The notes beneath the pieces were generated by a model. The model did no database searches and was not told where the DNA came from. It saw only the letters and a list, made by a program, of their open reading frames with translations. Below are positions 43,177 to 52,238 of a DNA stretch of 64,000 nt, in pieces; the first letter of the stretch is position 1; each line of letters starts with the position of its first letter. The stretch comes from Pseudomonas lutea (GTDB lineage: Bacteria > Pseudomonadota > Gammaproteobacteria > Pseudomonadales > Pseudomonadaceae). The DNA lies in the NCBI RefSeq assembly GCF_000759445.1, contig NZ_JRMB01000001.1, forward strand, positions 2,046,001-2,110,000, in the 5' to 3' direction. A program made the position numbers and the translations under genes.

Positions 43177-43191
43177 GCGTTTTTTCAGATC

Positions 43192-43465
43192 AAGATCAAG
43201 GGCGTCGGCCTAACGGCCTCGGGTTTCGCCTTCGGCGAGTTACTTGGAAAAACACCCCAAGTAACCAAGGGTGCTTGCTCCTGGTTGGGCCCTTCCTTCG
43301 TCAGGGTTCCTTCACTTCGGTCTCGCTCCGTGGGCCCGCCGCCATCCGCCATCCATGGCGGGGGGCGGCTCTCGCGGCATCCATGCCGCTCGGCCCACTC
43401 CACGAGACCTGCGTTCAGCCTGCACCCAAGTCGCGATTGGCGGTGACTGGACTTTTTGTATACGG
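43192..43465 (-). repeat. Dispersed Pseudomonas intergenic repeat (spurious 95-codon frame)
   Basis: This stretch can be read on the minus strand as a 95-residue frame containing AGLVEWAERHGCRESR and TERDRSEGTLTKEG. Near-identical frames are scattered through Pseudomonas genomes in intergenic space and are usually annotated as hypothetical proteins. It has no ribosome site and an odd composition, so I treat it as a repeat element rather than a gene. The wide distribution is from general knowledge, not computed here. Confidence 0.6.
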
Positions 43466-43498
43466 AGATCAAAAGCGCTCTTAAAGCAGATCAAAAAC

Positions 43499-43810
43499 TT
43501 CCCGGCTGAAGCCGGTCCCACTGAAAAACGCCGACACCTTGTGGGACCGGCTTTAGCCGGGAAGCCTTTGATCTCGATCGTATCGATCGTTCCCACGCTC
43601 TGCGTGGGAATGCATCCGCTGACGCTCCGCGTCATCGCCACCACTGGTGTTCAAGCACTGATTGTGGGACCGGCTTTAGCCGGGAAGCCTTTGATCTCGA
43701 TCGTATCGATCGTTCCCACGCTCTGCGTGGGAATGCATCCCCTGACGCTCCGCGTCATCGCCACCACTGGTGTTCAAGCACTCATTGTGGGACCGGCTTT
43801 AGCCGGGAAA
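43499..43810. repeat. REP elements within a 123-base tandem duplication
   Basis: An inverted REP at 43499-43521 is followed by three direct REP copies TGTGGGACCGGCTTTAGCCG starting at 43540, 43663 and 43786. The intervening 123-base unit, which includes GATCGTATCGATCGTTCCCA and GACGCTCCGCGTCATCGCC, is present twice with only single-base differences. Because 123 is divisible by three, a plus-strand frame runs through both copies, but it has no coding features. Confidence 0.88.
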
Positions 43811-43979
43811 GCGTCGGCAGTTACACCGCAAAACTGATGGCGCGCACGCCGCCGGATTCAGCAGATTCTCCCTTGCAGGCTGCAACAACGGCATCTTTCG
43901 CCTGGGCCGGTTTGTTAGCGTATGAGGACGTTTGAACGGGCTGTTCGCAGCACTTTTTCCGCTCCAGGGAGCTCACCGG

Positions 43980-45443
43980 ATGACCTCACACCCTTTCAAC
44001 ACCCACGGCACTGAGCTGCAACACGCCGGGCATTTTTACATCAACGGCGAGTGGGCATCCCCCGTTGTTCCAGCCCGTCTTCCCGTGGTCAATCCAGCCA
44101 CTGAAGAGGTGGTGGCCCAGGTGGCGCAAGGTTCGGCCGAGGACGTTGACCGGGCCGTGGCAGCTGCGCGGGGGGCGTTCGCGGGCTGGTCCGCAACGCC
44201 GGCCGTAGAACGCGCAGCGATTCTGGGGAAAATCCATGCATTGATCTTGGAGCGCAAAGAGTCGCTGGCCCAGACCCTGTCGCTGGAGATGGGCGCGGCG
44301 ATCAGTTTCTCCCGTTCCATGCAGGTGCCGTTGGCCGCCGAACACGTACGCGTCGCCCGGGATCTGCTGTCCACCTATCGCTTTCAGACCGTCGAAGGCA
44401 CCACCGCCATCGAACGTGAAGCCATCGGCGTCTGCGGCCTGATCACGCCATGGAACTGGCCGCTGTACCAGATCACCGCCAAAGTCGCGCCGGCCATTGC
44501 TGCCGGTTGCACGGTGGTCCTGAAACCCAGCGAACTCTCACCCTTGAGTGCCCTGCTGTTCGCCCAGCTGGTGCACGACGCCGGCCTGCCCCCCGGCGTG
44601 TTCAACCTGGTCAACGGCAGCGGTCCTGACGTCGGCGCAGCCCTCGCCTCGCACCCTGACATCGACATGATTTCCATCACCGGCTCAAACCGTGCCGGCG
44701 CCCTCGTCGCGCAGGCGGCTGCGGTGACGGTGAAACGCGTGACCCAGGAATTGGGCGGCAAATCGCCGAACGTCATGCTGCCCGACGCTGACTTCGCCAA
44801 GGCGGTGCCGCTGGGGGTGCTGTCGGCCCTGCGCAACGTCGGCCAGTCGTGCAGTGCGCCTACCCGAATGATCGTGCCCCGCGCCCGCCTCGCCGAAGTC
44901 GAGGCATTGGCAACGGCCACCGCCAATGCGTTGATCGTCGGGGACCCGCAATCGCCGGATACCCAACTCGGGCCAATTGCCAATCAAGCCCAGTTCAGCC
45001 GTGTTCAAGCCATGATCCAGACGGGCATCAGCGAAGGGGCGAAACTGTTGTGCGGCGGGCCGGGCCGTGTGCATGGGTTTGAAAAAGGTTATTACACCCG
45101 GCCGACGGTGTTTTCCGAAGTGGACTCAGCGATGCGCATCGCGCAAGAGGAAATCTTCGGTCCGGTGCTGTGCATTCTCGCCTACGACACGATCGACGAA
45201 GCGGTGGCCATCGCCAATGACACCGTCTACGGCCTGGGCGCCCATGTGCAGGCGCAGGACCTGGAACTGGGCCGAGCAGTCGCCTCGCGCATCCGCGCCG
45301 GGCAAGTGCACCTGAACTATCCGGCGTGGGACCCCATGGCGCCCTTCGGCGGCTACAAGCGTTCGGGCAATGGCCGCGAGTACGGCGTGCAGGGGTTTGA
45401 AGAGTATCTCGAGACCAAAGCCATTATCGGCTTCAACGCCTGA
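43980..45443 (+). CDS. Aldehyde dehydrogenase family protein
   Basis: A 487-residue NAD(P)-dependent aldehyde dehydrogenase. Motifs include GLITPWNWPLYQITAKVAPAI, the NAD-binding SITGSNRAG, the base Glu in TQELGGKSPNVML, the nucleophilic Cys in NVGQSCSAPTRM and EEIFGPVLCIL. The ATG at 43980 has GGGAG upstream; a TTG at 43932 would extend it without support. Compared with the GabD-like enzyme of this window the active site is CSA rather than CVC, so it belongs to a different branch of unknown aldehyde specificity. It stands alone between repeat-rich gaps. Confidence 0.92.
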   Translation: MTSHPFNTHGTELQHAGHFYINGEWASPVVPARLPVVNPATEEVVAQVAQGSAEDVDRAVAAARGAFAGWSATPAVERAAILGKIHALILERKESLAQTLSLEMGAAISFSRSMQVPLAAEHVRVARDLLSTYRFQTVEGTTAIEREAIGVCGLITPWNWPLYQITAKVAPAIAAGCTVVLKPSELSPLSALLFAQLVHDAGLPPGVFNLVNGSGPDVGAALASHPDIDMISITGSNRAGALVAQAAAVTVKRVTQELGGKSPNVMLPDADFAKAVPLGVLSALRNVGQSCSAPTRMIVPRARLAEVEALATATANALIVGDPQSPDTQLGPIANQAQFSRVQAMIQTGISEGAKLLCGGPGRVHGFEKGYYTRPTVFSEVDSAMRIAQEEIFGPVLCILAYDTIDEAVAIANDTVYGLGAHVQAQDLELGRAVASRIRAGQVHLNYPAWDPMAPFGGYKRSGNGREYGVQGFEEYLETKAIIGFNA

Positions 45444-45475
45444 TCGACCGCTCGCCGGAATTGGACATCTCGGCT

Positions 45476-45571
45476 TGTGGGACCGGCTTCAGCCGGGAAG
45501 GCGTCATTCGTCGCACCGCAAACTGGATGACACACAAACCGGCCTCTTCCCGGCTAAAGCCAGTCCTACAA
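45476..45571. repeat. Facing REP pair (REPIN-like)
   Basis: TGTGGGACCGGCTTCAGCCG at 45476 faces an inverse copy CTTCCCGGCTAAAGCCAGTC at about 45546-45571 in the gap between two convergent genes. The second copy has a base change (AGTCCTACAA) mixing two REP subtypes. Confidence 0.8.
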
Positions 45572-45630
45572 AGGCATCGGCGTGCAAGACAACGTCCAAA
45601 GCCGCTGAAACCTTGAAGCAGCGCCCACAA

Positions 45631-45664
45631 AAAAGGGCTGTCCGCGCAAACGGACAGCCCTTTT
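45631..45664. terminator. Bidirectional intrinsic terminator
   Basis: A perfect 14-base stem AAAAGGGCTGTCCG (45631-45644) pairs with CGGACAGCCCTTTT (45651-45664) around the loop CGCAAA. The flanking A and T runs make it a terminator in both directions, serving the aldehyde dehydrogenase (plus) and the nadK-pepN operon (minus). Confidence 0.92.
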
Positions 45665-45679
45665 CAACAATCGCCCGAG

Positions 45680-48361
45680 TTACGCCAGGCTTTTGCTCAC
45701 CACTTCATAGACGTCCGGCGACAGCGGGCCGGAGGCCAGGATGCGCTCCAGTTCCGCCTTCATCAGCGCTTGCCGCGCGCTGTCGTATTTGCGCCAGCGG
45801 GTCAACGGCGCCAACTGGCGCGATGCGATCTGCGGGTTGAAGCCGTTCAGTTCGATGACCAGATCGGCCAGGAAGCGATAGCCGGAACCGTCCGCTGCAT
45901 GGAAGTTGATCAGGTTCTGGCCGGCAAACGCACCGATCAGCGCACGCACCTTGTTCGGGTTCTTCATGGTGAAGGCCGGGTGCTGCATCAGCGCTTTGAC
46001 GCGTTCCAACCCGCCCGGCAACGTGCTGCCCGCCTGCACGCTGAACCACTGATCCATCACCAGCGCGTTGTCCTTGAAGTTCTCGGCAAACACTTCAAGC
46101 GCCTTGGCCTTCTCGGCGTCGAACGGCGAGTTCACCAGCACGGCCAGCGCGGTCAGGCGCTCGGTCATGTTGTCGGCAGTGTCGAACTGGTCGATGGCCG
46201 CGGCCAGCACTTCAGGTTTGCCGGTCAGCATCAGGTACGACAGCGCGATGTTCTGCAGCGTACGGCGAGCGAAGTGCTCGGACGCGGCCACGTACGGCGT
46301 CTGCCTGGACAGTTCACGGTTGGTCTGATAGCGCTTCCACAAGGCGTCGCTGAGGTTGTCAGCCAGTTGCTGGCGAGCAAACTCGCGTGCGGCGTGGATG
46401 GCATCGACGTCCGCCACTTCGCTGATTTCGATGAGGTACGCCTCACCCGGCAGCGACAGCATCTCGGCGACCATGGCCTGATCCAGGCTCTCATCCGACA
46501 GCACGGTGTGCAGCGCGGTGATCAGGCGCTGGTCCATGACCAGAAGCTCGCCTTTCTGGTGCTGGGCGATCATGTCCTGAAGCACCTGAACCGACAGTTG
46601 CTGCCCGGCATCCCAGCGGTTGAAACCGTCGCTGTCGTGTTGCATCAGGAACATCAGCTGGTCGCGGTTGTACGGGAAGCTCAGTTTCACCGGAGCGGAG
46701 AAGCCGCGAAGCAAGGAAGGCAGCGGCTGCTCAGCGATGTCGACGAAGGTGAACGTCTGCTCGGCTTCGGTGACTGAAAGCACGCGTGAGGTATTCACCG
46801 CCGGCGCTTCGCCCTGCAACCGCAGAGGCAGTTCCTGGCCCTCGGCATCCAGCAAGCCCATGGCAACCGGAATCACAAACGGCAGTTTCTGCTCACCCGG
46901 TTGGCCCGGCGTGGTCGGTGCGCTTTGGCGGAACGTCAGGCTGTAGGTTTTGGCGTCGGCATCATAGGATTCGCTGACCGCCAGACGCGGCGTGCCGGCC
47001 TGGGAGTACCAGCGCTTGAACTGGGTGAAGTCGACACCGTTGGCGTCTTCCATGGACTTGATGAAGTCGTCGCAGGTCACGGCCTGGCCGTCGTGGCGCT
47101 CGAAGAATAAATCGGTGCCCTTGCGGAAGCCCTCCACGCCCAGAAGCGTGTGGATCATGCCGACCACTTCCGCACCCTTCTCGTACACGGTCAGGGTGTA
47201 GAAGTTGGAAATCTCGATGAAGCTGTCCGGGCGCACGGCATGGGCCATGGGGCCAGCGTCTTCGGCGAACTGGTGCGTGCGCAGGTAGGCCACGTCTTGA
47301 ATGCGCTTGACCGTGGCGGAGTTCATGTCGGCCGAGAAGCCGGAATCACGGAACACCGTGAAGCCTTCTTTCAGCGACAGCTGGAACCAGTCGCGGCAGG
47401 TGACGCGGTTGCCCGACCAGTTGTGGAAGTATTCATGGGCGACGATGGCCTCGACCCGCTGGTGTGCAGCGTCGGTGGCCGTCTCGGCGCGGGCCAGCAC
47501 GGCGCTGGAGTTGAAGATATTGAGGCCCTTGTTCTCCATGGCGCCCATGTTGAAGTCGTTGACCGCCACGATCATGAAGATGTCCAGATCGTATTCGCGG
47601 CCGTAAACCTCTTCGTCCCAGCGCATGGACTTCTTCAGGCTGTCCATGGCGTGCTGGCATTTATCGACGTTTTCGGGCTCGACGAAGATGCGCAACGTGA
47701 CCTTGCGGTCGGTCATGGTGATGAAGGTGTCCTCGATGCACCACAGGTCGCCAGCGACCAGCGCGAACAGGTAAGCCGGCTTCTTGAACGGGTCTTCCCA
47801 GGTGGCCCAGTGACGGCCTTCTTCCTCGGACGGGCCGGCGGCAATCAGGTTGCCGTTGGACAGCAGGATCGGGAAGGCCTGCTTGTTGGCGCTGACCGTG
47901 GTGGTGAACTTGCTCATCACGTCCGGGCGGTCGAGGTAGTAGGTGATCTTGCGAAAGCCTTCGGCTTCGCACTGGGTGCAGAACATGCCGCTGGACTTGT
48001 ACAGGCCTTCCAGCGCGGTGTTGGTTTCCGGGTGGATCTTCACGCTGGTGTCCAGCGTGAAAGACTCGCTGGCCGGCTGCACCGTCAGGCTGTCCGACGT
48101 CAGCTGATAGTCCTGCGGCGTGAGCTCGGCGTCCGCCAGTTTCACCGACAGCAGCTCAAGCAACTGACCGTCGAGCACCAGTGGCGGCAACGCGCCGCCT
48201 TGTGCCAGCTGGGCGCGCTCGGGGTTGCGGCGCATCACCAACTGCGCATGAACCAGCGAATGGTCCTCGAACAATTCAAAGGTCAGGTGGGTCTCGTCGA
48301 TGAGGTACTCAGGCGCCTGATAGTCCTTCAGGTAAATCATTTTCGGCTGGTCGGTGCGCAT
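45680..48361 (-). CDS. pepN: Aminopeptidase N
   Basis: An 893-residue M1 metallopeptidase, slightly above the roughly 885 usual in the genus. The substrate-anchoring GAMENKGLNIFNS motif is near residue 270. The zinc site HEYFHNW (HExxH) is near 305, with the third ligand Glu in SLKEGFTVFRD 18-19 residues later. The long helical C-terminal domain is intact. It removes N-terminal residues from peptides in the cytoplasm. The ATG at 48361 has AAGGGA upstream and lies 29 bases after the DUF2797 gene, so pepN closes the nadK operon before the terminator at 45631-45664. Confidence 0.96.
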   Translation of the reverse strand: MRTDQPKMIYLKDYQAPEYLIDETHLTFELFEDHSLVHAQLVMRRNPERAQLAQGGALPPLVLDGQLLELLSVKLADAELTPQDYQLTSDSLTVQPASESFTLDTSVKIHPETNTALEGLYKSSGMFCTQCEAEGFRKITYYLDRPDVMSKFTTTVSANKQAFPILLSNGNLIAAGPSEEEGRHWATWEDPFKKPAYLFALVAGDLWCIEDTFITMTDRKVTLRIFVEPENVDKCQHAMDSLKKSMRWDEEVYGREYDLDIFMIVAVNDFNMGAMENKGLNIFNSSAVLARAETATDAAHQRVEAIVAHEYFHNWSGNRVTCRDWFQLSLKEGFTVFRDSGFSADMNSATVKRIQDVAYLRTHQFAEDAGPMAHAVRPDSFIEISNFYTLTVYEKGAEVVGMIHTLLGVEGFRKGTDLFFERHDGQAVTCDDFIKSMEDANGVDFTQFKRWYSQAGTPRLAVSESYDADAKTYSLTFRQSAPTTPGQPGEQKLPFVIPVAMGLLDAEGQELPLRLQGEAPAVNTSRVLSVTEAEQTFTFVDIAEQPLPSLLRGFSAPVKLSFPYNRDQLMFLMQHDSDGFNRWDAGQQLSVQVLQDMIAQHQKGELLVMDQRLITALHTVLSDESLDQAMVAEMLSLPGEAYLIEISEVADVDAIHAAREFARQQLADNLSDALWKRYQTNRELSRQTPYVAASEHFARRTLQNIALSYLMLTGKPEVLAAAIDQFDTADNMTERLTALAVLVNSPFDAEKAKALEVFAENFKDNALVMDQWFSVQAGSTLPGGLERVKALMQHPAFTMKNPNKVRALIGAFAGQNLINFHAADGSGYRFLADLVIELNGFNPQIASRQLAPLTRWRKYDSARQALMKAELERILASGPLSPDVYEVVSKSLA

Positions 48362-48390
48362 GGTGCGGTCCCTTCTTCTGCTAATACGGG

Positions 48391-49221
48391 CTACTGATGC
48401 ACGGCGAGTTGGTACGCCGTGTATTTGCGAATATTGATCACGCCGGTGTCGAAAATCAGGTATTGCCCTTTGACACCCAGCAGGGTCCCTTCGGCGATCG
48501 GATCCTTGTCCAGATTGAAGCTGACGATCTTGGTCGGGTAGGCCTCTGCCGGGTATCGGATCTCAATGGGCTCGACATCGTTCATCACCTGAATGGCCTG
48601 CAAGCCGAAACGCATCTGCAACGCGACCAGGCCTTCGGCGCAGGACTCGAACAGTTGCTGGCGGATGGCACTCAGGTCGACCGCCGGCGCATCGCCCTTG
48701 AGCAACGCCCGCCAGTTGGTGCGGTCGGCCACCTGACTGCGAAACAGGTCTTCCACGAAGCCGGACTGCTGCCGGGTGGCGCAGCGCACGATGGGCAAGG
48801 CCTGACTCGCACCCTGGTCAAGCCAGCGCGTCGGCAACTGGGTCGCGCGGGTGATGCCGACTTTAACCCCCGACGAATTGGCCAGGTACACCACGTGCTC
48901 GGTCATGCAGAACTGCTCGCCCCAGGCCGGATCCCGGCAGGTGCCGTGCTCGTGGTGGCAGCGCTCGGGGCTCATGATGCACAGGTCACACTGCGCCAGC
49001 TTGAGCATGCACGGGTAGCAATAACCCTGGCTGTAGCTGGTTTTGGTGCGCTTGCCGCAATGACTGCAGTGAATCGCGCCGAGGTATTCCAGGCGCACGG
49101 TCTTGCCGATCAACGGGTTGACCGGGATCTGCGCATCACCCAGACGAAATGCGTATTCAACCCGCGAGGCCTCAAGCCGCGCGGACATTTTGTTGACAGC
49201 GCCTCTACCGATTTCAATCAA
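48391..49221 (-). CDS. DUF2797 domain protein
   Basis: A 276-residue cytoplasmic protein of the DUF2797 family. A cysteine-rich region near residues 50-95 (IHCSHCGKRTK, YCYPCMLK, CDLCIMSPERC) is likely to bind one or two zinc ions. It is followed by a conserved HVVYLANSSGVKVGITR stretch reminiscent of GIY-YIG-type nuclease folds (YLA...KVGIT), a resemblance I offer as inference. The start is taken as TTG at 49221, which overlaps the TGA of the preceding gene (TTGA) and fits the family N-terminus IEIGRGA; the ATG at 49188 would lose it. Function unknown. Confidence 0.85.
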   Translation of the reverse strand: MIEIGRGAVNKMSARLEASRVEYAFRLGDAQIPVNPLIGKTVRLEYLGAIHCSHCGKRTKTSYSQGYCYPCMLKLAQCDLCIMSPERCHHEHGTCRDPAWGEQFCMTEHVVYLANSSGVKVGITRATQLPTRWLDQGASQALPIVRCATRQQSGFVEDLFRSQVADRTNWRALLKGDAPAVDLSAIRQQLFESCAEGLVALQMRFGLQAIQVMNDVEPIEIRYPAEAYPTKIVSFNLDKDPIAEGTLLGVKGQYLIFDTGVINIRKYTAYQLAVHQ

Positions 49222-49478
49222 TGAATGGAGTCCGACTTGAACAGGATATTGGGCACGGGTGCCGATTTGGACGCGCACTCTTGCGGCCCCATGTAGCCGA
49301 TGCGCTGGTCTTCGGGAACGTTGCGCACTTCCCAGGCAATCAGGGCCTGCAGCGACAGCTCGCGTTGCTCCTGTGTCAGCTTGCGACCGTCGAACCATTT
49401 GCCGATTTCCACCGCCAGCTTCAAGCTTTCGTAGACGTCGGGGGTGATGTTTTCAATCATTTCGACAAAAGAGGACAT
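49218..49478 (-). CDS. yeaC: YeaC family protein (DUF1315)
   Basis: An 86-residue protein matching the YeaC/DUF1315 family: MIENITPDVYESLKLAVEIG and KWFDGRKLTQEQRELSLQAL correspond to the conserved N-terminal half. No catalytic motif or membrane segment is seen. GGGAG precedes the ATG at 49478. It is translationally coupled to the DUF2797 gene through the TTGA overlap and follows the rhomboid gene by 29 bases. Function unknown. Confidence 0.85.
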   Translation of the reverse strand: MSSFVEMIENITPDVYESLKLAVEIGKWFDGRKLTQEQRELSLQALIAWEVRNVPEDQRIGYMGPQECASKSAPVPNILFKSDSIH

Positions 49479-49507
49479 TGGGTTCTCCCAGAATTGAGCG
49501 GGCGATT

Positions 49508-50380
49508 TTAATGTTTGCGGCGGGCCAATGCACCGCCCACAAGACCTGTAGCACAACCGATGATCAGCCCGCCGACGTGGGCGCCATTGGCGATTTCGCC
49601 AAAGCCCAGCACACCGACCACGCCAGTCATGCACACCACCAGCCAGATCAGCATCATGGCCAGTACGCCACGCGGTAAACGATAGATGGGGTTGGGGGCG
49701 AGCAATTGAAAGATCCAGCAATGACCGAGCAACGCATACAGCACGCCGGAGAGGCCGCCGAACAGGCTCGGTCCGCTCCAGAAATACTGGCCGTAGTTGG
49801 AAAACGCACTGAACGCCAGGGTCAGTCCGAGCAACTGCCAATGGCCCTGACGCGTTTCGATGCGCCGGCCAAGCTCCCAGAACCACAGGGCGTTCATCAC
49901 CAGATGCAGCACGCCAAAGTGGATGAACATCGGCGTAAAGATGCGCCACCACTCGCCGGCGGCCAGCGTTGCTGCCACGGGGGTGAAAGCGATGTACTCG
50001 CCGCGCACGCGAAAGTCGTTGAAGGTCAGCCAGCTCAGCGCCTCGAAGTTGTCGCCGAGCAAGGTCACGCCGGCCACGATCAGGCACAGCAGCAGAATAA
50101 TGCTGGTCACCGGACTGCGGCGCACCTGCAGCAGCGGGCTCGGGCGGCTGACAGCCACGACTTCCCGGCCCGGCGGCAATTGCGCGGTGGGGTCGCCTTC
50201 AGGGTACTGCTGATACAGCTGACGAATGTCATCGGCCAGCTGCGGCGCATCCGGCACCCAGAGCACCTGTTGGCCTGCCTCCTCGCTCACCCGGTGGGGC
50301 ACGTTGAGGCGACGCAGCAATTCGACGAAGCCGCTTAAATCGGTCTGCAGCGGCAGGCGTAATACAGCGACAGGACTCAT
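49508..50380 (-). CDS. glpG: Rhomboid-family intramembrane serine protease
   Basis: A 290-residue membrane protease. An N-terminal soluble domain of about 65 residues (AVLRLPLQTDLSGFVELLRR) resembles the cytoplasmic NRho domain of GlpG. Six membrane helices follow. The catalytic Ser is in GGLSGVLYALLGH and the partner His in AHVGGLIIGCATG; the L1 loop region FIHFGVLHLVMNALW carries the conserved His and Asn. It cleaves membrane proteins within the bilayer. The ATG overlaps the TGA of the metallophosphoesterase gene (ATGA). Confidence 0.93.
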   Translation of the reverse strand: MSPVAVLRLPLQTDLSGFVELLRRLNVPHRVSEEAGQQVLWVPDAPQLADDIRQLYQQYPEGDPTAQLPPGREVVAVSRPSPLLQVRRSPVTSIILLLCLIVAGVTLLGDNFEALSWLTFNDFRVRGEYIAFTPVAATLAAGEWWRIFTPMFIHFGVLHLVMNALWFWELGRRIETRQGHWQLLGLTLAFSAFSNYGQYFWSGPSLFGGLSGVLYALLGHCWIFQLLAPNPIYRLPRGVLAMMLIWLVVCMTGVVGVLGFGEIANGAHVGGLIIGCATGLVGGALARRKH

Positions 50381-51348
50381 TGAGGTATTTCCGGACGAGT
50401 GACGTCGACCCAGACGAATTTGTTCGGGTCAATTCGGGTTTCCTGATCAAGCCGGTACGCGACCAGTTTGCCGAACAGTACGGCGCTGTAGTCCAGGCAC
50501 GCCAGGTTGGGACGGATAGGGGCGGGAACGCCGCTGCGCCAGTAATGGCCGACGAACAGCAGTGGCTCATCAGCGCCATAGCGCAGCAACGCGTTCTTTT
50601 CACTGGGCGACAGCGGCCTTCTGGCCACCGGCTCCGGCAGGGCATCGGGCTGAAACACCACGTCGCCGTAAGTTTGCGGGTCATCTTCCCAGAACTTGGT
50701 GCGAAACGAGGCGCGGGTCAGGCCGTCGCCGCCGGTCAGGGTCATGCCATGGGGCAGACGCAGGTCGGTGCCACGCAATAGACGGTCGAACACCGCACTG
50801 GCAAAGCTGCCCGGCAGCGCCGACGCCTGAACGAAGGCTTGGTCGATGCGCCCGTCACCGCGGTCACTGCGCATGGCGTCGATGAGCGCTGCGTCCCAGC
50901 ACGCATGCACCAGCCGGAACCGCTCGGCGTCGATGAACAGCGGCAGCTCGTAGAACCATTCGAGAAAGTCGTTCCACTCCCCCGGATGCTGCTCGAACTG
51001 CGCCAGGGTTTCACCCAGCAGGCGCGCATGACGCGGGGTGTGTTCGCGCACGAACTGTTTGCCGCTGTCCGCCGGCGCAGGTGTGCTCCAGCCCAGCGCA
51101 TTGAACTCGTGGTTGCCCATGATGCAAAACGCGTGGCCGGCCTCGACCATGTCATGGACGATATGCAGCGTCTCGCGAATTCGCGGGCCGCGGTCGATGA
51201 TGTCGCCGAGGAACACGGCAATACGTTCAGGGTGGCGCCAGACGCCCGCCTGAAAACGGTAACCGAGGGTGTCGAGCAAGTGCTCAAGGGTCTGGGCACA
51301 TCCATGCACGTCACCGATCAGATCGTAGCTACGCGCGGGATCGAGCAT
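50377..51348 (-). CDS. Calcineurin-like metallophosphoesterase
   Basis: A 323-residue phosphoesterase with the complete metal-binding signature: DLIGDVHGCAQTL near residue 11, FLGDIIDRGPR near 45 and IMGNHEFNALG near 75. The closest type is the PrpE/bis(5'-nucleosyl)-tetraphosphatase-like serine/threonine phosphatase group; substrate unknown. The ATG at 51348 has GGAG and shares one base with the nadK stop (TGATG). Placement straight after NAD kinase might indicate a nucleotide-related substrate, but that is inference. Confidence 0.9.
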   Translation of the reverse strand: MLDPARSYDLIGDVHGCAQTLEHLLDTLGYRFQAGVWRHPERIAVFLGDIIDRGPRIRETLHIVHDMVEAGHAFCIMGNHEFNALGWSTPAPADSGKQFVREHTPRHARLLGETLAQFEQHPGEWNDFLEWFYELPLFIDAERFRLVHACWDAALIDAMRSDRGDGRIDQAFVQASALPGSFASAVFDRLLRGTDLRLPHGMTLTGGDGLTRASFRTKFWEDDPQTYGDVVFQPDALPEPVARRPLSPSEKNALLRYGADEPLLFVGHYWRSGVPAPIRPNLACLDYSAVLFGKLVAYRLDQETRIDPNKFVWVDVTRPEIPQ

Positions 51349-52238
51349 CAATCGCTCCCGCCGCCGAGCCGACTGCCCCAACCGAGTTTGGTCCGGCAGA
51401 CTTCGTAGTAGTTGTGGTCGAGGGGGTGAATCAGTCGCAGTTTCTGCGGCTTCTTTTTCACGGTCACGGTGTCACCCGGGGCACAGGTGAAGTGGTTCTG
51501 GCCATCGCAGGAAACCTGGGGATAGATCGTCATGTCCTTTGAGACAACGATTTTCAACTCACTGTTTCCATCCACGACAATCGGCCTGCCCGACAGCGTA
51601 TGCGGGTACATCGGCACGATGACAATGGCGTCGAGCTTGGGGTGCATGATCGGGCCGCCCGCCGACAGCGCATAGGCGGTGGACCCGGTCGGCGTGGCAA
51701 CGATCAGACCGTCGGCCTTCTGGCTGCAGACGAACTGGCCGTCGATGTAAATTTCGAATTCGATCATGCGTGTGGATTTGCCGGGGTGCAGAACGACGTC
51801 GTTAAGGGCGTCGCCCTGCCCGATCGCCTCGCCGTGGCGGCGCACTTCGGCCTGCAGCAGGAAGCGGTTTTCAACCAGATAGTGGCCGTCGAGGACTTCG
51901 GCGACTTTGACTTCCAGTTCGTCGGGGCGGATATCGGTTAGAAAACCCAGGCTGCCGCGGTTGATCCCCAGTACCGGAACGTTGTGCTTGGCCAGCGCAC
52001 GCGCGGCACCGAGCAAACTGCCGTCGCCGCCGACGACGATGACCATGTCGCAGACTTCGCCGAGCATCTTGCGTGAAGAGGTTTGCAGGCCATGGCCTGG
52101 CAAGACTTCGGCGATGGCATCCTCGAGGATCACATGCAGGTGCCGCGAGATCAGAAATTTCTTGAGTCGGCGAACGGTCTCCACCACCTGAGTACTGCCC
52201 AGGCGACCAATGATGCCGATGTTTCGAAATTGCTCCAT
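51348..52238 (-). CDS. nadK: NAD kinase
   Basis: A 296-residue ATP-NAD kinase producing NADP in the cytoplasm, the usual length for the genus. The GGDG motif is in IVVGGDGSLLGAARAL, the NAD-binding segment is LNDVVLHPGKSTRMIEFE, and DGLIVATPTGSTAYALSAGG forms the second conserved block. The ATG at 52238 has GGGAG four bases before it; the upstream extension to 52358 is not supported. It is the first gene of a six-gene operon that ends with pepN. Confidence 0.96.
   Translation of the reverse strand: MEQFRNIGIIGRLGSTQVVETVRRLKKFLISRHLHVILEDAIAEVLPGHGLQTSSRKMLGEVCDMVIVVGGDGSLLGAARALAKHNVPVLGINRGSLGFLTDIRPDELEVKVAEVLDGHYLVENRFLLQAEVRRHGEAIGQGDALNDVVLHPGKSTRMIEFEIYIDGQFVCSQKADGLIVATPTGSTAYALSAGGPIMHPKLDAIVIVPMYPHTLSGRPIVVDGNSELKIVVSKDMTIYPQVSCDGQNHFTCAPGDTVTVKKKPQKLRLIHPLDHNYYEVCRTKLGWGSRLGGGSD

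Noticed and set aside
43540..43810. Regularly spaced repeats resembling a CRISPR array
   Set aside because: The whole 123-base unit, including the would-be spacers, is duplicated and the palindromes are standard REPs; no cas genes are present.
43271..43837. A 188-codon plus-strand frame over the repeat region
   Set aside because: It is built from REP sequences and a 123-base duplication divisible by three; there is no ribosome site or recognisable domain.
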